DNA from: Pseudomonas tructae
GTDB lineage: Bacteria > Pseudomonadota > Gammaproteobacteria > Pseudomonadales > Pseudomonadaceae
Reading direction: 5' to 3'
DNA length: 64,000 nt
NCBI RefSeq assembly: GCF_004214895.1
Contig: NZ_CP035952.1
Coordinates: forward strand, 930,001 to 994,000
Below the pieces are notes generated by a model. That model was not told the origin of the DNA and did no database searches. It worked only from the letters and a program-made list of their open reading frames with translations. Each line of letters opens with the position of its first letter. Within the stretch, counting starts at the first letter, position 1. Of the stretch, positions 25,834-34,664 are shown piece by piece. A program made the position numbers and the translations under genes.

Positions 25834-27900
25834 TCAGAAACTCAGGTCGACCTTGGTCCAGAACGTACGCCCTGGCTCATCGATCGGCTGCGGATCAGTG
25901 GCCGGGTAGCCAAAACCGGCGTTGCCTGCCAGGTTCAGGTGTTCGGCGTAAGCCTTGTCGAACAGGTTGTCGACCCCGGCACTGAGCTTGAGGTTGTTGC
26001 TGACCTTGTAGGCACCGTTGAGCGAGAACACGCCGAAACCGCTGCTCTTCTCGTAGTCCTTGCCCACCACGTTGCCGGCGTTCTCGGCGATGCGGTTCTG
26101 CGCCGCCACCAGGCGCCACAAGGCCCCTGCGCTCCACACATCGCGGCTGTAGGTCAGGCCCAGGCGGCTTTCCAGAGGGGGCATCTGCGGCAGTGCCTTG
26201 CCGTCGCTGCTGTTCTTGCCCCAAGCGTAGGCCAGGGTGGCGTCGGCTTTCCAGTTGCTGGTCAATTTATACGCCGCGCCCAGTTCGCCGCCCATGATGC
26301 GTGCATCGATGTTCTGCGCTCGCGAGCTGGGCATGCCCATCATTCCCGGCCGGTAGTCGAAGAGAATGTAGTCGCGGATCTGCCCGACATAGCCCGAGGC
26401 CCAGGCCTCGACGGTATCGGTCTGGTACTGGATGCCGAAGTCGAGCTGGGTGGTTTTCTCCGGTTTGATGCTATCGAAGGCATTGACCGAGCCGGGTGCG
26501 CCGGACTTGGGCGAGAACAGCTCCCAGTAGTCGGGGAAGCGTTGGGCGTGGCCGAGGCCGACGTAGGTGGTGGCGGGAATATCCACCAGGTCATGCTCGT
26601 AGCGGACAAAACCGCTGGGCAGGGTATCGGCGCGGGTATCGCCACTGGTGGCGCTGGTAGCCCGGTAATCCTTGGCCGAGGCTCGGTCCAGGCGGGCGCC
26701 GGTAATCAGGCGGTCCTGCTCGGCGGCGTACCAGGTCAACTCGCCGAACACCCCGTAGTTGTGGAAGTCGGCGTCCTTGGTCCAGGCCATGTGCTTGTGG
26801 GCATCGATGCCCATGCCGCCGCGCTGGCGGTGTTCGTTGGTTTGCGCATCGATGCCGCTGATCAGTTGCAGGTCATCCCAGCGCCAGGTGCCCTTGATTC
26901 GCCCGCCGAGGGTACGGCGATCGACGTTGCTGACCATCGGCATGCCCATCATGCCCATGCCCGAGGGCGTGCGCAGGCTGTAGTTGTCCATCACGTGGTC
27001 GGCATAGTTGTAGTAGACCTGGGCTTCGAGCTTGTCGAAGACCTCGCCGATGTTGGACTTCTCGAACCGCAGGCCAAGGCTCTCGCGCTTGAACTGCGAG
27101 CCGTCCATGCCGCGCCCGGCGTAGCGGGACTCACCGTCACCCTTGCCGGCGGTCAACTCCACCAGGGTATCGGCGTCCGGGGTCCAGCCCAGGGCGACGT
27201 CACCGTTCCACTTGTCCCAGCGCGACGGCACGGTGTCGCCATTGCCGTCCTCGTAATCGTCGGAGCGCGACTGGTTGCCGACGACGCGCGCATAGCCGTA
27301 GCGATTGCCGGCGGCGGCATCCAGCACTTTGTCGAAGCGGCCGTTGGAGCCGCCCAGCAGGCTGGCATTGACCCGGCTGCCCAGCTCGCCGAACTTTTCT
27401 GGTTCGCGGTCGAAGAGGATGGTCCCGGCTGACGCGCCCGGGCCCCAGATCACGCTTTGCGGGCCCTTGATCACGGTCAGGCGGTCGTAGGTTTCCGGCG
27501 AGATGTACGAGGTGGGGGCGTCCATGCGGTTGGGGCAGGCACCGAGCATCACGCCGCCGTTGGTGAGGATATTCAGGCGCGAGCCGAACATGCCGCGCAA
27601 TACCGGGTCGCCATTGGTGCCGCCGGCGCGAATGGCCGAGAAGCCGGGGATGGTTTTCAGGTAGTCGGCGCCATCGCTGGCCGGTACCGGTTGGCGTGGG
27701 TCCTTGGGGTTGGTGACGATAGTCAATGGCGAGCTGGGGGCCACGGCGGTGATTACCGTCGGGCTCAGTTCGGGCTGGTCATGAACATGCGTGTCATGAG
27801 CCTGGCTGGCAGCCAGGGCCAGGGGGCTGAGCAGGGTGCCGCAGATCACGGCGATGGTGCCTTGCAGGGACAGACGAAAAACAGCGGTGCAGCCGGACAT
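25834..27900 (-). CDS. oprC: TonB-dependent copper receptor, OprC-like
   Basis: A 688-residue outer-membrane receptor. After the signal peptide comes a His-rich segment (HDTHVHDQPELSP), then the plug domain (DGADYLKTIPGFSAIRAGGT, PVLRGMFGSRLNILTNGG, ERLTVIKGPQ-like box) and a beta-barrel ending in the C-terminal Phe (KVDLSF). Met-rich loops (SGMGMMGMPMVSN, PGMMGMPSS) and the motif GACPNRMDAPTSY match copper-binding OprC of P. aeruginosa and NosA. It imports copper with TonB energy. It sits in a run of same-strand genes: DUF2946 and PCu(A)C proteins upstream, a PepSY protein and an ABC importer downstream. Confidence 0.92.
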   Translation of the reverse strand: MSGCTAVFRLSLQGTIAVICGTLLSPLALAASQAHDTHVHDQPELSPTVITAVAPSSPLTIVTNPKDPRQPVPASDGADYLKTIPGFSAIRAGGTNGDPVLRGMFGSRLNILTNGGVMLGACPNRMDAPTSYISPETYDRLTVIKGPQSVIWGPGASAGTILFDREPEKFGELGSRVNASLLGGSNGRFDKVLDAAAGNRYGYARVVGNQSRSDDYEDGNGDTVPSRWDKWNGDVALGWTPDADTLVELTAGKGDGESRYAGRGMDGSQFKRESLGLRFEKSNIGEVFDKLEAQVYYNYADHVMDNYSLRTPSGMGMMGMPMVSNVDRRTLGGRIKGTWRWDDLQLISGIDAQTNEHRQRGGMGIDAHKHMAWTKDADFHNYGVFGELTWYAAEQDRLITGARLDRASAKDYRATSATSGDTRADTLPSGFVRYEHDLVDIPATTYVGLGHAQRFPDYWELFSPKSGAPGSVNAFDSIKPEKTTQLDFGIQYQTDTVEAWASGYVGQIRDYILFDYRPGMMGMPSSRAQNIDARIMGGELGAAYKLTSNWKADATLAYAWGKNSSDGKALPQMPPLESRLGLTYSRDVWSAGALWRLVAAQNRIAENAGNVVGKDYEKSSGFGVFSLNGAYKVSNNLKLSAGVDNLFDKAYAEHLNLAGNAGFGYPATDPQPIDEPGRTFWTKVDLSF

Positions 27901-27977
27901 AGTGATTCCAACATCGATCAGTCATAAGGGTGCGCGCAGTCGACGGCAGATACCGGACTTCGGGCGCAGGGAGTGGT

Positions 27978-28400
27978 TCAGACGACGATGAGGGCAGGCG
28001 GTGCTCGGCTGCGGGCGCCGGGGAATACCGTTTGCCGGGCATGACCCTGGCGTGGGGAGACCAGCAGCTGGCTGCTGGCGGGAACGGCTTCGGTGTTGAG
28101 CAGGCTCAGGGCCTGAGGCAGCGCCGGGCAGTGGAAGAACAGGCTGCAGTAGCCGCACTTCTCCCAGATGACCTTCAGCGCCGGGCTGCCGCCGTGATGG
28201 CTGTCGGCATGGCAATCGGCGGCGCTGTCCATGGCCATGCTCATGCCTGCCGGCATGGCACGGTGATCCATCGGCATCGACTGGGAAACCAGTGGGCCGA
28301 TAAAGATCATCAACATGGCGAACAGGCTCAGCCAACCGCCACGAACCGTCCTGGGGTCAGGACGCGCGGGGTGGTTGAACCTGCTGCGGGCGATACTCAC
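27978..28400 (-). CDS. DUF2946 family protein
   Basis: A 140-residue DUF2946 protein with an N-terminal hydrophobic segment (LSLFAMLMIFIGPLVSQS), a His/Met-rich stretch (MPMDHRAMPAGMSMAMD, HADSHHGG) and a Cys motif CGYCSLFFHCP typical of the family. The initiation codon is GTG (28400), 19 bp after the PCu(A)C stop, with GAAGG upstream; no ATG lies in a better place. DUF2946 genes are usually beside OprC-type receptors, as here. Probably a periplasm-facing copper-binding partner; the biochemical role is unknown. Confidence 0.82.
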   Translation of the reverse strand: MSIARSRFNHPARPDPRTVRGGWLSLFAMLMIFIGPLVSQSMPMDHRAMPAGMSMAMDSAADCHADSHHGGSPALKVIWEKCGYCSLFFHCPALPQALSLLNTEAVPASSQLLVSPRQGHARQTVFPGARSRAPPALIVV

Positions 28401-28419
28401 GCCGGGCAGCCTTCAGCAA

Positions 28420-28890
28420 TCAATGGCTGTGGGCAGCTTCCTCGGGGGCCTGCTTCTGCACTGCCACCTCGACGGTGATATCACCGGCGTTCTTGAAGTG
28501 CAGGGTCAGCGGGAAGCGCTTGCCGTCAGTCAGCAGGCTGCGGTCCTTGGGTTGCATCAGCATTACATGGTAGGCGCCGGGGGCAAATTTCAGGTCGCCG
28601 CCGGCAGGTACCTCGACGCTCGGTACCTGCTGCATTTTCATCAGGCCGTCTTTGTGTACATGTTCGTGCAACTGGGCGTCGTCGCTGATCGGGCTGTCGA
28701 CGCTGAGCAGGGTGTCGGCAGTCTTGCCGTTGTTATGCACGACAAAATAGGCCGCAACGTTGGGGGCGTTGGGTGGCAGTTCCTGCGACCACGGGTGAGC
28801 GATATGCAGCTCGCCAACAGTGTATTCATGGGCGTTGGCAAAGGTCGCCGGCAGCATCAGGGCGGCCAGCAGCAGGGCGTTCTTGAACAT
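28420..28890 (-). CDS. Periplasmic copper chaperone PCu(A)C
   Basis: A 156-residue exported protein with signal peptide MFKNALLLAALMLPATFANA. The Cu(I)-binding motif of the family is present as HEHVHKDGLMKM followed by GAYHVMLM, i.e. the H...M...H-x-M ligands. A C-terminal His-containing tail (EEAAHSH) may help. PCu(A)C carries copper in the periplasm, for example to cytochrome oxidase. It lies between the two DUF2946 genes and upstream of oprC on the same strand, fitting a copper acquisition operon. Confidence 0.92.
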   Translation of the reverse strand: MFKNALLLAALMLPATFANAHEYTVGELHIAHPWSQELPPNAPNVAAYFVVHNNGKTADTLLSVDSPISDDAQLHEHVHKDGLMKMQQVPSVEVPAGGDLKFAPGAYHVMLMQPKDRSLLTDGKRFPLTLHFKNAGDITVEVAVQKQAPEEAAHSH

Positions 28891-28937
28891 GGTGATTCTC
28901 CAGTCGATTCAGGTTCGCAACAGGTAGCGTAGTGAAC

Positions 28938-29330
28938 TCAGACCAGAGGGGAGGCGCGGGGGTTGAGGGCCGGCCACTGTTGCCGCGGTGTCGGCTGGTT
29001 GATGGCGAGCGGCGCCGGCGAGGGCGCAAAATCCTGGCTGGGCACCAGCAAGCGTGGCGGGTGTCCAGGCAATGCCAGCAACGGTGCAGCGCCAGAGCAG
29101 CACCAACAGTGCTGCATGCTGGCGTGATCATCGCCTTGCTGACCGAGGTCGATCTTGCCCAGGGCGATGATTTGCGCCTTGGCCTTGCTACCGACACTCG
29201 AGCAGAAGGCGCCCCACAGCAGTTGTTCGGCCGGGCCCTTGGGGGCGGCGGACGCCAACGGCATGGCCAGCAGATTGAACAGCACTGCGAAGCAGGCGAT
29301 CCAGGCAATGGCGGGCCGGTGTGAGGACAT
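28938..29330 (-). CDS. DUF2946 family protein (first gene of the copper-uptake operon)
   Basis: A 130-residue DUF2946 protein with signal-like N-terminus (AWIACFAVLFNLLAMPLASA) and the Cys-rich motif MQHCWCCSG near residue 75. It is the most upstream gene of the leftward run. A TACAAT -10-like hexamer occurs about 45 bp before the start on its strand. The paralog two genes on (27978-28400) shares the domain but little sequence. The role is inferred from context only. Confidence 0.8.
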   Translation of the reverse strand: MSSHRPAIAWIACFAVLFNLLAMPLASAAPKGPAEQLLWGAFCSSVGSKAKAQIIALGKIDLGQQGDDHASMQHCWCCSGAAPLLALPGHPPRLLVPSQDFAPSPAPLAINQPTPRQQWPALNPRASPLV

Positions 29331-29426
29331 GGAAAGATCCGGTCAGGAATCAGAGGGGGCTATTGTAACGCCCAGTATAGGAAAATTTACCGGGGGTGCG
29401 GTGAAGTGCCGCACACCCAGTGCACA

Positions 29427-30284
29427 TCAGGCCTGCTTGTTGCGGCCCATCAAGCCGCGCACGGTTTCCTGCAGGTCGGCGGGCAGCACCACGACCTTGG
29501 CGTTGTCGCTGCTGGCAAGGCTCTCCATGGCGCCGATATAGCGCTCGCCGAGCAGGTACATGGCCGGGGTGATTTCGTTACCGACGGCGTCCTTGACCAG
29601 GGTGATCGAACGCGCCGAGGCTTCGGCGAGGTTGATCTGTGCTTCCGCGTCGAGCTTGGCCGCCTGCTGGCGCGCTTCGGCTTCGAGGATGGCCGCCTGC
29701 TTGGCGCCTTCGGCACGGGTAACGTCAGCTTTACGCTCACGTTCGGCTGCAGCCTGGCGCTCCATGGCCGCCTGCATGTTCTGCGACGGCTTGATGTCCT
29801 GGATCTCGACCGAGCGCACGGTCACGCCCCAGTCTTCGGTTTGCTCGGACATGGCTTCGCGCAGGCGCGCCTTGATCTGTTCGCGGCTCGACAGCGCTTC
29901 GTCCAGGTCCATGGCGCCGACAATGGCGCGCAGCGAGGTCATGGTCAGGCTGGTCACCGCGAAGGAGAAATCCTGCACGCCGTAAGCGGCTTTCTGCGGG
30001 TCGACGACTTTGGCGAAACACAGGGCGTTGGCGACGATCACCGCGTTGTCGCGGGTGATGATTTCCTGCTGTTGCACGTCGAGGATGATGTCCTTGGTCG
30101 GCAGGCGGTAGGCGACCACGTCCATGTACGGGATCAGCAGGTTCAGGCCCGGCTTGAGGGTGCTGTGGTAGCGGCCCAGGCGTTCAACGATCCACTCCTC
30201 GCCCTGGGGCACGATGCGTACGCCCTTGAACAGGGTGATGAGGACGAATGCGGCGATCGTGCCGACGACGATAAGGCTGGTCAT
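29427..30284 (-). CDS. qmcA: SPFH/stomatin-like membrane protein (QmcA type)
   Basis: A 285-residue band-7 protein. There is one N-terminal membrane segment (IVVGTIAAFVLITLFKGV), then the SPFH domain (VPQGEEWIVERLGRYHSTL, PGLNLLIPYMDVVAYR), then a coiled-coil rich in Ala/Glu (QAAAERERKADVTRAEGAKQ). The paired gene upstream encodes an NfeD-type protein, the standard stomatin/NfeD pair. It scaffolds membrane complexes and may affect protease FtsH in E. coli. Confidence 0.9.
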   Translation of the reverse strand: MTSLIVVGTIAAFVLITLFKGVRIVPQGEEWIVERLGRYHSTLKPGLNLLIPYMDVVAYRLPTKDIILDVQQQEIITRDNAVIVANALCFAKVVDPQKAAYGVQDFSFAVTSLTMTSLRAIVGAMDLDEALSSREQIKARLREAMSEQTEDWGVTVRSVEIQDIKPSQNMQAAMERQAAAERERKADVTRAEGAKQAAILEAEARQQAAKLDAEAQINLAEASARSITLVKDAVGNEITPAMYLLGERYIGAMESLASSDNAKVVVLPADLQETVRGLMGRNKQA

Positions 30285-30307
30285 GAGTCAATCTTTCCTT
30301 TTACTGA

Positions 30308-30745
30308 TCAGGCCCGGGCAACCCGGGCGGTATTGCCTTCGATGGCAGTCAGGCGCACGCGCTCGCCGGCCGGAATCTCGGCATCGGCGACGCACACCCA
30401 TTCTTCATTGCCGAGGATGGGCTTTTGAAAGCGCACGCGGCCCTTGTGGAACTCGGAGACCGTGGCGGTGAGCAAGCCGACTTCGCCGAGCACGCTGTCC
30501 GCGGTCCAGCGAGTATCCGGCTGTTTCTTGCGAAACACCTTGAACCACAGCAGCGTGGTAATCGACGAGAACACCACCCACAGCAATACCTGCATGTCGA
30601 GTTGCAGGCTCGGTGCGAAAAAGGCGATGAGCGAAACCAGCACGGCGCCGATGCCGAACCAGAGGATGAAGAAGGTTGGCAGGACCAGTTCGAGCACAAT
30701 CAGGCCGAAACCGAACACCAGCCAGATCCACCATTGCATTTCCAT
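30308..30745 (-). CDS. NfeD family membrane protein
   Basis: A 145-residue short NfeD protein: two or three hydrophobic helices (IWLVFGFGLIVLELVLPTFF, QVLLWVVFSSITTLLWF) and a C-terminal OB-fold domain (LLTATVSEFHKGRVRFQKP, EIPAGERVRLTAIEGNTARV). It works with the stomatin encoded 23 bp downstream. The start could be 30745 (MEMQWW) or 30739 (MQWW); I keep the first. An upstream extension in the frame (to 30862) overlaps the vapC gene and is not protein-like. Confidence 0.87.
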   Translation of the reverse strand: MEMQWWIWLVFGFGLIVLELVLPTFFILWFGIGAVLVSLIAFFAPSLQLDMQVLLWVVFSSITTLLWFKVFRKKQPDTRWTADSVLGEVGLLTATVSEFHKGRVRFQKPILGNEEWVCVADAEIPAGERVRLTAIEGNTARVARA

Positions 30746-30803
30746 ATGGGTGAAGTCTTCCGAGGGAGGAGGGGTGTAGTGTAAGGGAGTGGAGCGGGAT
30801 GGG

Positions 30804-31214
30804 CTATGGCGCAGGGTTGAGCCAGTCTTCCACACGCAGCCCCGGAACACGCAAAAACTCACGCATGTTGTTGGTTACCAGTAACAGCCCCAGAGACCGT
30901 GCATGCCCGGCAATCATCTGGTCATAGGGCCCAATCGGTGTTCCGGCTCTGGCCAGTTCCGCACGCAACTGACCGCTATGAGCGGCGGCGTGCTCATCGT
31001 AACTGAGGACTTCCAGGCGTGCGGCAAAACCTTCGACTACCGCAAGGTTACGTTCAGGCGCGGCAGACTTCTCTGCACCATAAATCAGCTCCATCAGCGT
31101 TACTGTGCTGATGCAAAGCTGCCCGTGGTGGCGATTGAAGGCCTCACGTACGGCCTGAGGCTTGTTCTTGAAGGTAAAGATGCAAATGTTGGTATCAAGC
31201 ATGTACTTGAGCAT
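30804..31214 (-). CDS. vapC: PIN-domain ribonuclease toxin VapC
   Basis: A 136-residue PIN-domain toxin. Acidic catalytic residues are visible as MLDTNICIF (Asp7), STVTLMELIYG (Glu44), and PYDQMIAGHARSLG plus VTNNMREF (C-terminal Asp/Asn). VapC enzymes cleave initiator tRNA or rRNA. The start ATG at 31214 overlaps the vapB stop by one base (TGATG). It lies between nfeD and cobK and forms a self-contained toxin-antitoxin unit. Confidence 0.92.
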   Translation of the reverse strand: MLKYMLDTNICIFTFKNKPQAVREAFNRHHGQLCISTVTLMELIYGAEKSAAPERNLAVVEGFAARLEVLSYDEHAAAHSGQLRAELARAGTPIGPYDQMIAGHARSLGLLLVTNNMREFLRVPGLRVEDWLNPAP

Positions 31215-31444
31215 CAAAAGCCCTCGCGCTCCTGATCGGCATTCTGCTCGCGCTCGGCCATGAAATCCGGGCTGACGTCCTGCCCTTCGAACCAGCTGTC
31301 CCAGGCTTCGCCGGAGGGGGAAATAATTCGGGTTCGACCCACTGCGACTATATCCACGCGCTTCACATCCTCTGGCAGGGCTACGGATTTGGGCAGCCGT
31401 ATAGCTTGGCTGCGGTTGCTCTTGAAGACGGCACCTTGCTCCAT
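31214..31444 (-). CDS. vapB: Antitoxin VapB
   Basis: A 76-residue AbrB-type antitoxin. The N-terminal swapped-hairpin domain is seen in AVFKSNRSQAIRLPKSVALP and VDIVAVGRTRIISP, and an acidic/aromatic C-terminal tail (WDSWFEGQDVSPDF) should wrap around VapC. Start at 31444 (MEQGAVF), just after the operator repeats. It neutralises VapC and, with it, represses the promoter. Confidence 0.9.
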   Translation of the reverse strand: MEQGAVFKSNRSQAIRLPKSVALPEDVKRVDIVAVGRTRIISPSGEAWDSWFEGQDVSPDFMAEREQNADQEREGF

Positions 31445-31458
31445 GATCCACCTCGTTG

Positions 31459-31479
31459 TATATGCCAAATGTATATCCA
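31459..31479. promoter_or_regulatory. Direct-repeat operator of vapBC
   Basis: Two TGTATAT repeats about 13 bp apart upstream of vapB (TGTATATGCCAAATGTATAT). Such AT-rich repeats overlapping the promoter are the usual VapBC binding sites. Confidence 0.5.
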
Positions 31480-31503
31480 AGTTTAAAAGAGCACTGGCAA
31501 CTG

Positions 31504-32250
31504 TCAACGGGATGTAGCTGAGCCCCCTGTAAGTACTGGCGCAAGCGCATGCACCAGTGCTTGGGGCGTCGAGAAGCTGCGAGCGACTCGGGGAAGATCA
31601 GGCCTGCGAAGCACCAGCACGGGCACACCACGTTCGCGTGCGACTTGCAGTTTTGGCTCGGTCGCCCCGCTACCACTGTTCTTGCTCACCAGCACATCGA
31701 TCTGCCGACGCTCGAACAGCGCGCGTTCGTCTTCCAGGTGAAACGGCCCGCGAGCACCGATCACTTCGCAGCGCTGGTTGCCGGGGCAGGCCTCAAGGGC
31801 GCGCAAGGTCCAGAACTGTTGTGCGGGAATCTCATCAAGGTGCTGCAGCGGTTCACGGCCCAGGGTGAACAGCGGGCGCTGGAACGGGCGCAGGGCTTGA
31901 ATCAGCTCGGCCCAGTCGGCCACTTCGCGCCAATCATCGCCAGCCTGGGCGGTCCATGCCGGACGGCGCAATGCCCAGCACGGCACGCTGCTGAGCTGTG
32001 CGGCACGCGCGGCATTGGCGCTGATCTGCGCGGCATAAGGGTGGGTGGCGTCGATCAGCAGGTCGATGTTTTCCTTGAGCAGGTACGCCGCCAAACCCTC
32101 TGCACCACCGAAGCCGCCAACCCGTACCTGACAGTTCAGGTCAGTGGGCACCCGGCCAATCCCGGCCAGGCTGTAGACATGTTCCGGGCCCAGGTTGCGG
32201 GCGATGGCCAGTGCTTCGGTGACGCCGCCAAGCAACAGGATACGTTTCAT
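31504..32250 (-). CDS. cobK: Precorrin-6A reductase CobK
   Basis: A 248-residue NADPH-dependent reductase of aerobic cobalamin synthesis that converts precorrin-6A to dihydro-precorrin-6. The N-terminus [17 protein letters not shown] is the nucleotide-binding start of CobK/CbiJ, followed by [18 protein letters not shown] and the C-terminal [14 protein letters not shown]. It is the last gene of the leftward cobL-cbiD-cobK set; its ATG overlaps the cbiD stop by 4 bp. Confidence 0.93.
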   Translation of the reverse strand: MKRILLLGGVTEALAIARNLGPEHVYSLAGIGRVPTDLNCQVRVGGFGGAEGLAAYLLKENIDLLIDATHPYAAQISANAARAAQLSSVPCWALRRPAWTAQAGDDWREVADWAELIQALRPFQRPLFTLGREPLQHLDEIPAQQFWTLRALEACPGNQRCEVIGARGPFHLEDERALFERRQIDVLVSKNSGSGATEPKLQVARERGVPVLVLRRPDLPRVARSFSTPQALVHALAPVLTGGSATSR

Positions 32251-33344
32251 GCAAAGCCTCCGGCATGCCCGACTATGCCGCCTTGGCGATCAATGGCGAA
32301 CACCTCGACCTGCACCTGCGTAGGCACCACGCTGCGGGCAAACGCCAGGGCATGAGCGCAGACTGCATCGCCCAGGGCAATACCGGCAGCGCTGGCCAGG
32401 GCCAACGCTTGCTGGCTGGTGTTGGCCTGACGAATCGAGTCTTGCAGGGCCGGGTCGGCGCCAATGGCCGCAGCCCAGTCGGCCAGTTGCGGCAAGTCGA
32501 TGCTCGAATGGCGGCTGTGCAGGTCCATGTGCCCGGCGGCCAGCTTGCTGATCTTGCCAAAGCCGCCGCACAGGCTGAGTTTATCCACAGGCACTTTGCG
32601 CAGGTGCTTGAGCACTGCGCCGACAAAGTCGCCCATCTCGATCAGGGCGATTTCCGGCAGGTCGTAGACCCGGCGCATGGTGTCTTCGCTGGCGTTGCCG
32701 GTGCAGGCGGCGATGTGCTGGTAGCCGTTGGTTTTCGCCACGTCGATGCCCTGGTGGATGGAGGCGATGTAGGCCGAACAGGAGAAGGGCCGGACAATGC
32801 CGCTGGTGCCGAGAATCGACAGGCCACCGAGAATGCCCAGGCGCGGGTTCATGGTTTTCAGCGCCAGGCTTTCACCGTCCTGGACATTGACCGTGACCTC
32901 GAAGCCGCCCGCATAGGCATGTTCGGCCGCCAGGCGTTGCAGGTGCTCGCTGATCATTCGCCGGGGGACCGGGTTGATAGCCGGTTCGCCGACCGCCAGC
33001 ACCAGCCCGGGGCGGGTTACCGTGCCGACGCCTTTACCGGCAACGAAGCGTACGCCGGGGGCGGCCTGCAAGCGCACCTGGCTGTAGAGCAAGGCGCCGT
33101 GGGTAACGTCCGGGTCGTCCCCGGCATCCTTGAGGGTGCCGGCTTCGGCGCCGTCGGCCAGCAGGCGGCAGAACTCCAGGCGCATCTGCACCACCTTGCC
33201 CTTGGGCAGGGTGATGTGCACGGCATCATCGCTCTGGCCGGCAAGCAGCAGACGGGCGGCCGCCAGGCTGGTGGCGGTGGCGCAACTGCCGGTGGTCAGG
33301 CCGCTGCGCAGCGGTGCGGGTTGTTCACGGGTTTCGTCACGCAT
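32247..33344 (-). CDS. cbiD: Cobalt-precorrin-5B (C1)-methyltransferase CbiD
   Basis: A 365-residue CbiD protein. Motifs are [51 protein letters not shown] and [20 protein letters not shown]. It methylates C1 of the corrin intermediate after ring contraction. Classical aerobic producers use CobF for this; CbiD normally belongs to the anaerobic route, yet the other genes here (cobG, cobK, cobL) are aerobic, so this is a hybrid pathway. The start overlaps the cobL end by 8 bp. Confidence 0.93.
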   Translation of the reverse strand: MRDETREQPAPLRSGLTTGSCATATSLAAARLLLAGQSDDAVHITLPKGKVVQMRLEFCRLLADGAEAGTLKDAGDDPDVTHGALLYSQVRLQAAPGVRFVAGKGVGTVTRPGLVLAVGEPAINPVPRRMISEHLQRLAAEHAYAGGFEVTVNVQDGESLALKTMNPRLGILGGLSILGTSGIVRPFSCSAYIASIHQGIDVAKTNGYQHIAACTGNASEDTMRRVYDLPEIALIEMGDFVGAVLKHLRKVPVDKLSLCGGFGKISKLAAGHMDLHSRHSSIDLPQLADWAAAIGADPALQDSIRQANTSQQALALASAAGIALGDAVCAHALAFARSVVPTQVQVEVFAIDRQGGIVGHAGGFA

Positions 33345-34548
33345 CGGCAGGCTTGACCGCTTCGAGCAGGGTAATCGGCAGGGCCTGGCGCCAGGTGTCG
33401 AACTCGCCCAGGGGCTGCGCCTGGGCGATATGGATGCGGGTCAGTTCACCGCCATGACGCTCGCGCCAGTTGACCAGGGCCAGTTCGCTTTGCAGGGTCA
33501 CGGCGTTGGCCACCAGGCGCCCGCCGGGGCGTAGTTGCTCCCAGCAGTGTTGCAGCACGCCTTCGCGAGTCACGCCGCCACCGATGAAGATTGCATCAGG
33601 GCGCTCCAGGCCTTGCAGGGCCAGCGGCGCACGGCCGCGGATCAACTGCAGGCCAGGCACGCCAAGGGCATCGCGGTTATGTTCGATCAACTGCTGGCGG
33701 CCCTCGTCGGACTCGACGGCCAGCGCCCGGCAACTGGGGTGCGCGCGCATCCACTCGATACCGATTGAACCGCTGCCGGCGCCGACATCCCAGAGCAGTT
33801 CGCCCGGTTGCGGCGCCAGGCGTGCCAGGGTGATGGCGCGTACATCGCGCTTGGTCAGCTGGCCATCGTGTTTGAAGGCGCTGTCCGGCAAGCCGGCCAG
33901 GGGCGACAGGCGCGGCGCATCGGGCGCGGCCAGGCATTCGATGGCAACCAGGTTCAGGTCGGCAATCTGCGTGTGCGGCCAGTCTGCGGCCGTTCCGCCC
34001 AGGCGACGTTCAGCACTGCCGCCCAGGTGCTCGAAGACCTGCAGGCGGCTCGGCCCGAATCCGCGCTCGCGCAGCAGTGCAGCGATGGCTGCCGGGCTGC
34101 TGCCATCGTTGCTCAGCAGCAGCAACCGCACGCCGCTGTACAGGTGGGCATTGAGCGCAGCGATCGGTCGGGCCACCAGCGACAGCGTCAGGACCTCCTG
34201 TAACGGCCAGCCCAGGCGCGCGGCAGCCAGGGCGCAGGAGGAGGGCATCGGCAGGATGCTCATCTCACGGGTATCGAGCTGCCGGGCGAGGCTTGCGCCA
34301 ATGCCATAGAACATCGGATCGCCGCTGGCCAGTACGCACACCGGCTCGCCGCGCAACACCAGCACCGGCGCCAGCGAGAAGGGGCTGGGCCACAGCAGGC
34401 GTTCAGCGGTGATGCATCGGGGCAGCAGGTCCAGCTGGCGCTGGCCGCCAAACACCCGTGAAGCACCCAGCAGCGCACGCCGGGCCTGCTTGCCCAGGCC
34501 GCTGAAACCGTCTTCACCGATACCTACTACTGTCAGCCAGGGCGACAT
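33337..34548 (-). CDS. cobL: Bifunctional precorrin-6Y methyltransferase/decarboxylase CobL
   Basis: A 403-residue fusion of a CbiE-like tetrapyrrole methylase (residues about 1-205: [45 protein letters not shown]) and a CbiT-like decarboxylating methyltransferase (residues about 225-403: [32 protein letters not shown]). It adds methyl groups at C5 and C15 and removes the acetate carboxyl. The ATG at 34548 has GAGG upstream; the TTG at 34560 is rejected. First gene of the leftward cob operon, divergent from cobG. Confidence 0.93.
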   Translation of the reverse strand: MSPWLTVVGIGEDGFSGLGKQARRALLGASRVFGGQRQLDLLPRCITAERLLWPSPFSLAPVLVLRGEPVCVLASGDPMFYGIGASLARQLDTREMSILPMPSSCALAAARLGWPLQEVLTLSLVARPIAALNAHLYSGVRLLLLSNDGSSPAAIAALLRERGFGPSRLQVFEHLGGSAERRLGGTAADWPHTQIADLNLVAIECLAAPDAPRLSPLAGLPDSAFKHDGQLTKRDVRAITLARLAPQPGELLWDVGAGSGSIGIEWMRAHPSCRALAVESDEGRQQLIEHNRDALGVPGLQLIRGRAPLALQGLERPDAIFIGGGVTREGVLQHCWEQLRPGGRLVANAVTLQSELALVNWRERHGGELTRIHIAQAQPLGEFDTWRQALPITLLEAVKPADA

Positions 34549-34664
34549 GGATTTCCTCAATTCTACGCAATCCGACCGGCAGGCTTTTCATGCCTTCGGA
34601 CAAAGCAGGCATAATACCGCGCCTTCTACACTGAAGTGCCTTTTCACGATTACCGGGTGACCTT

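Noticed and set aside
34549..34664. Cobalamin riboswitch before cobG or cobL
   Set aside because: The gap is too short and the conserved B12-box could not be found.
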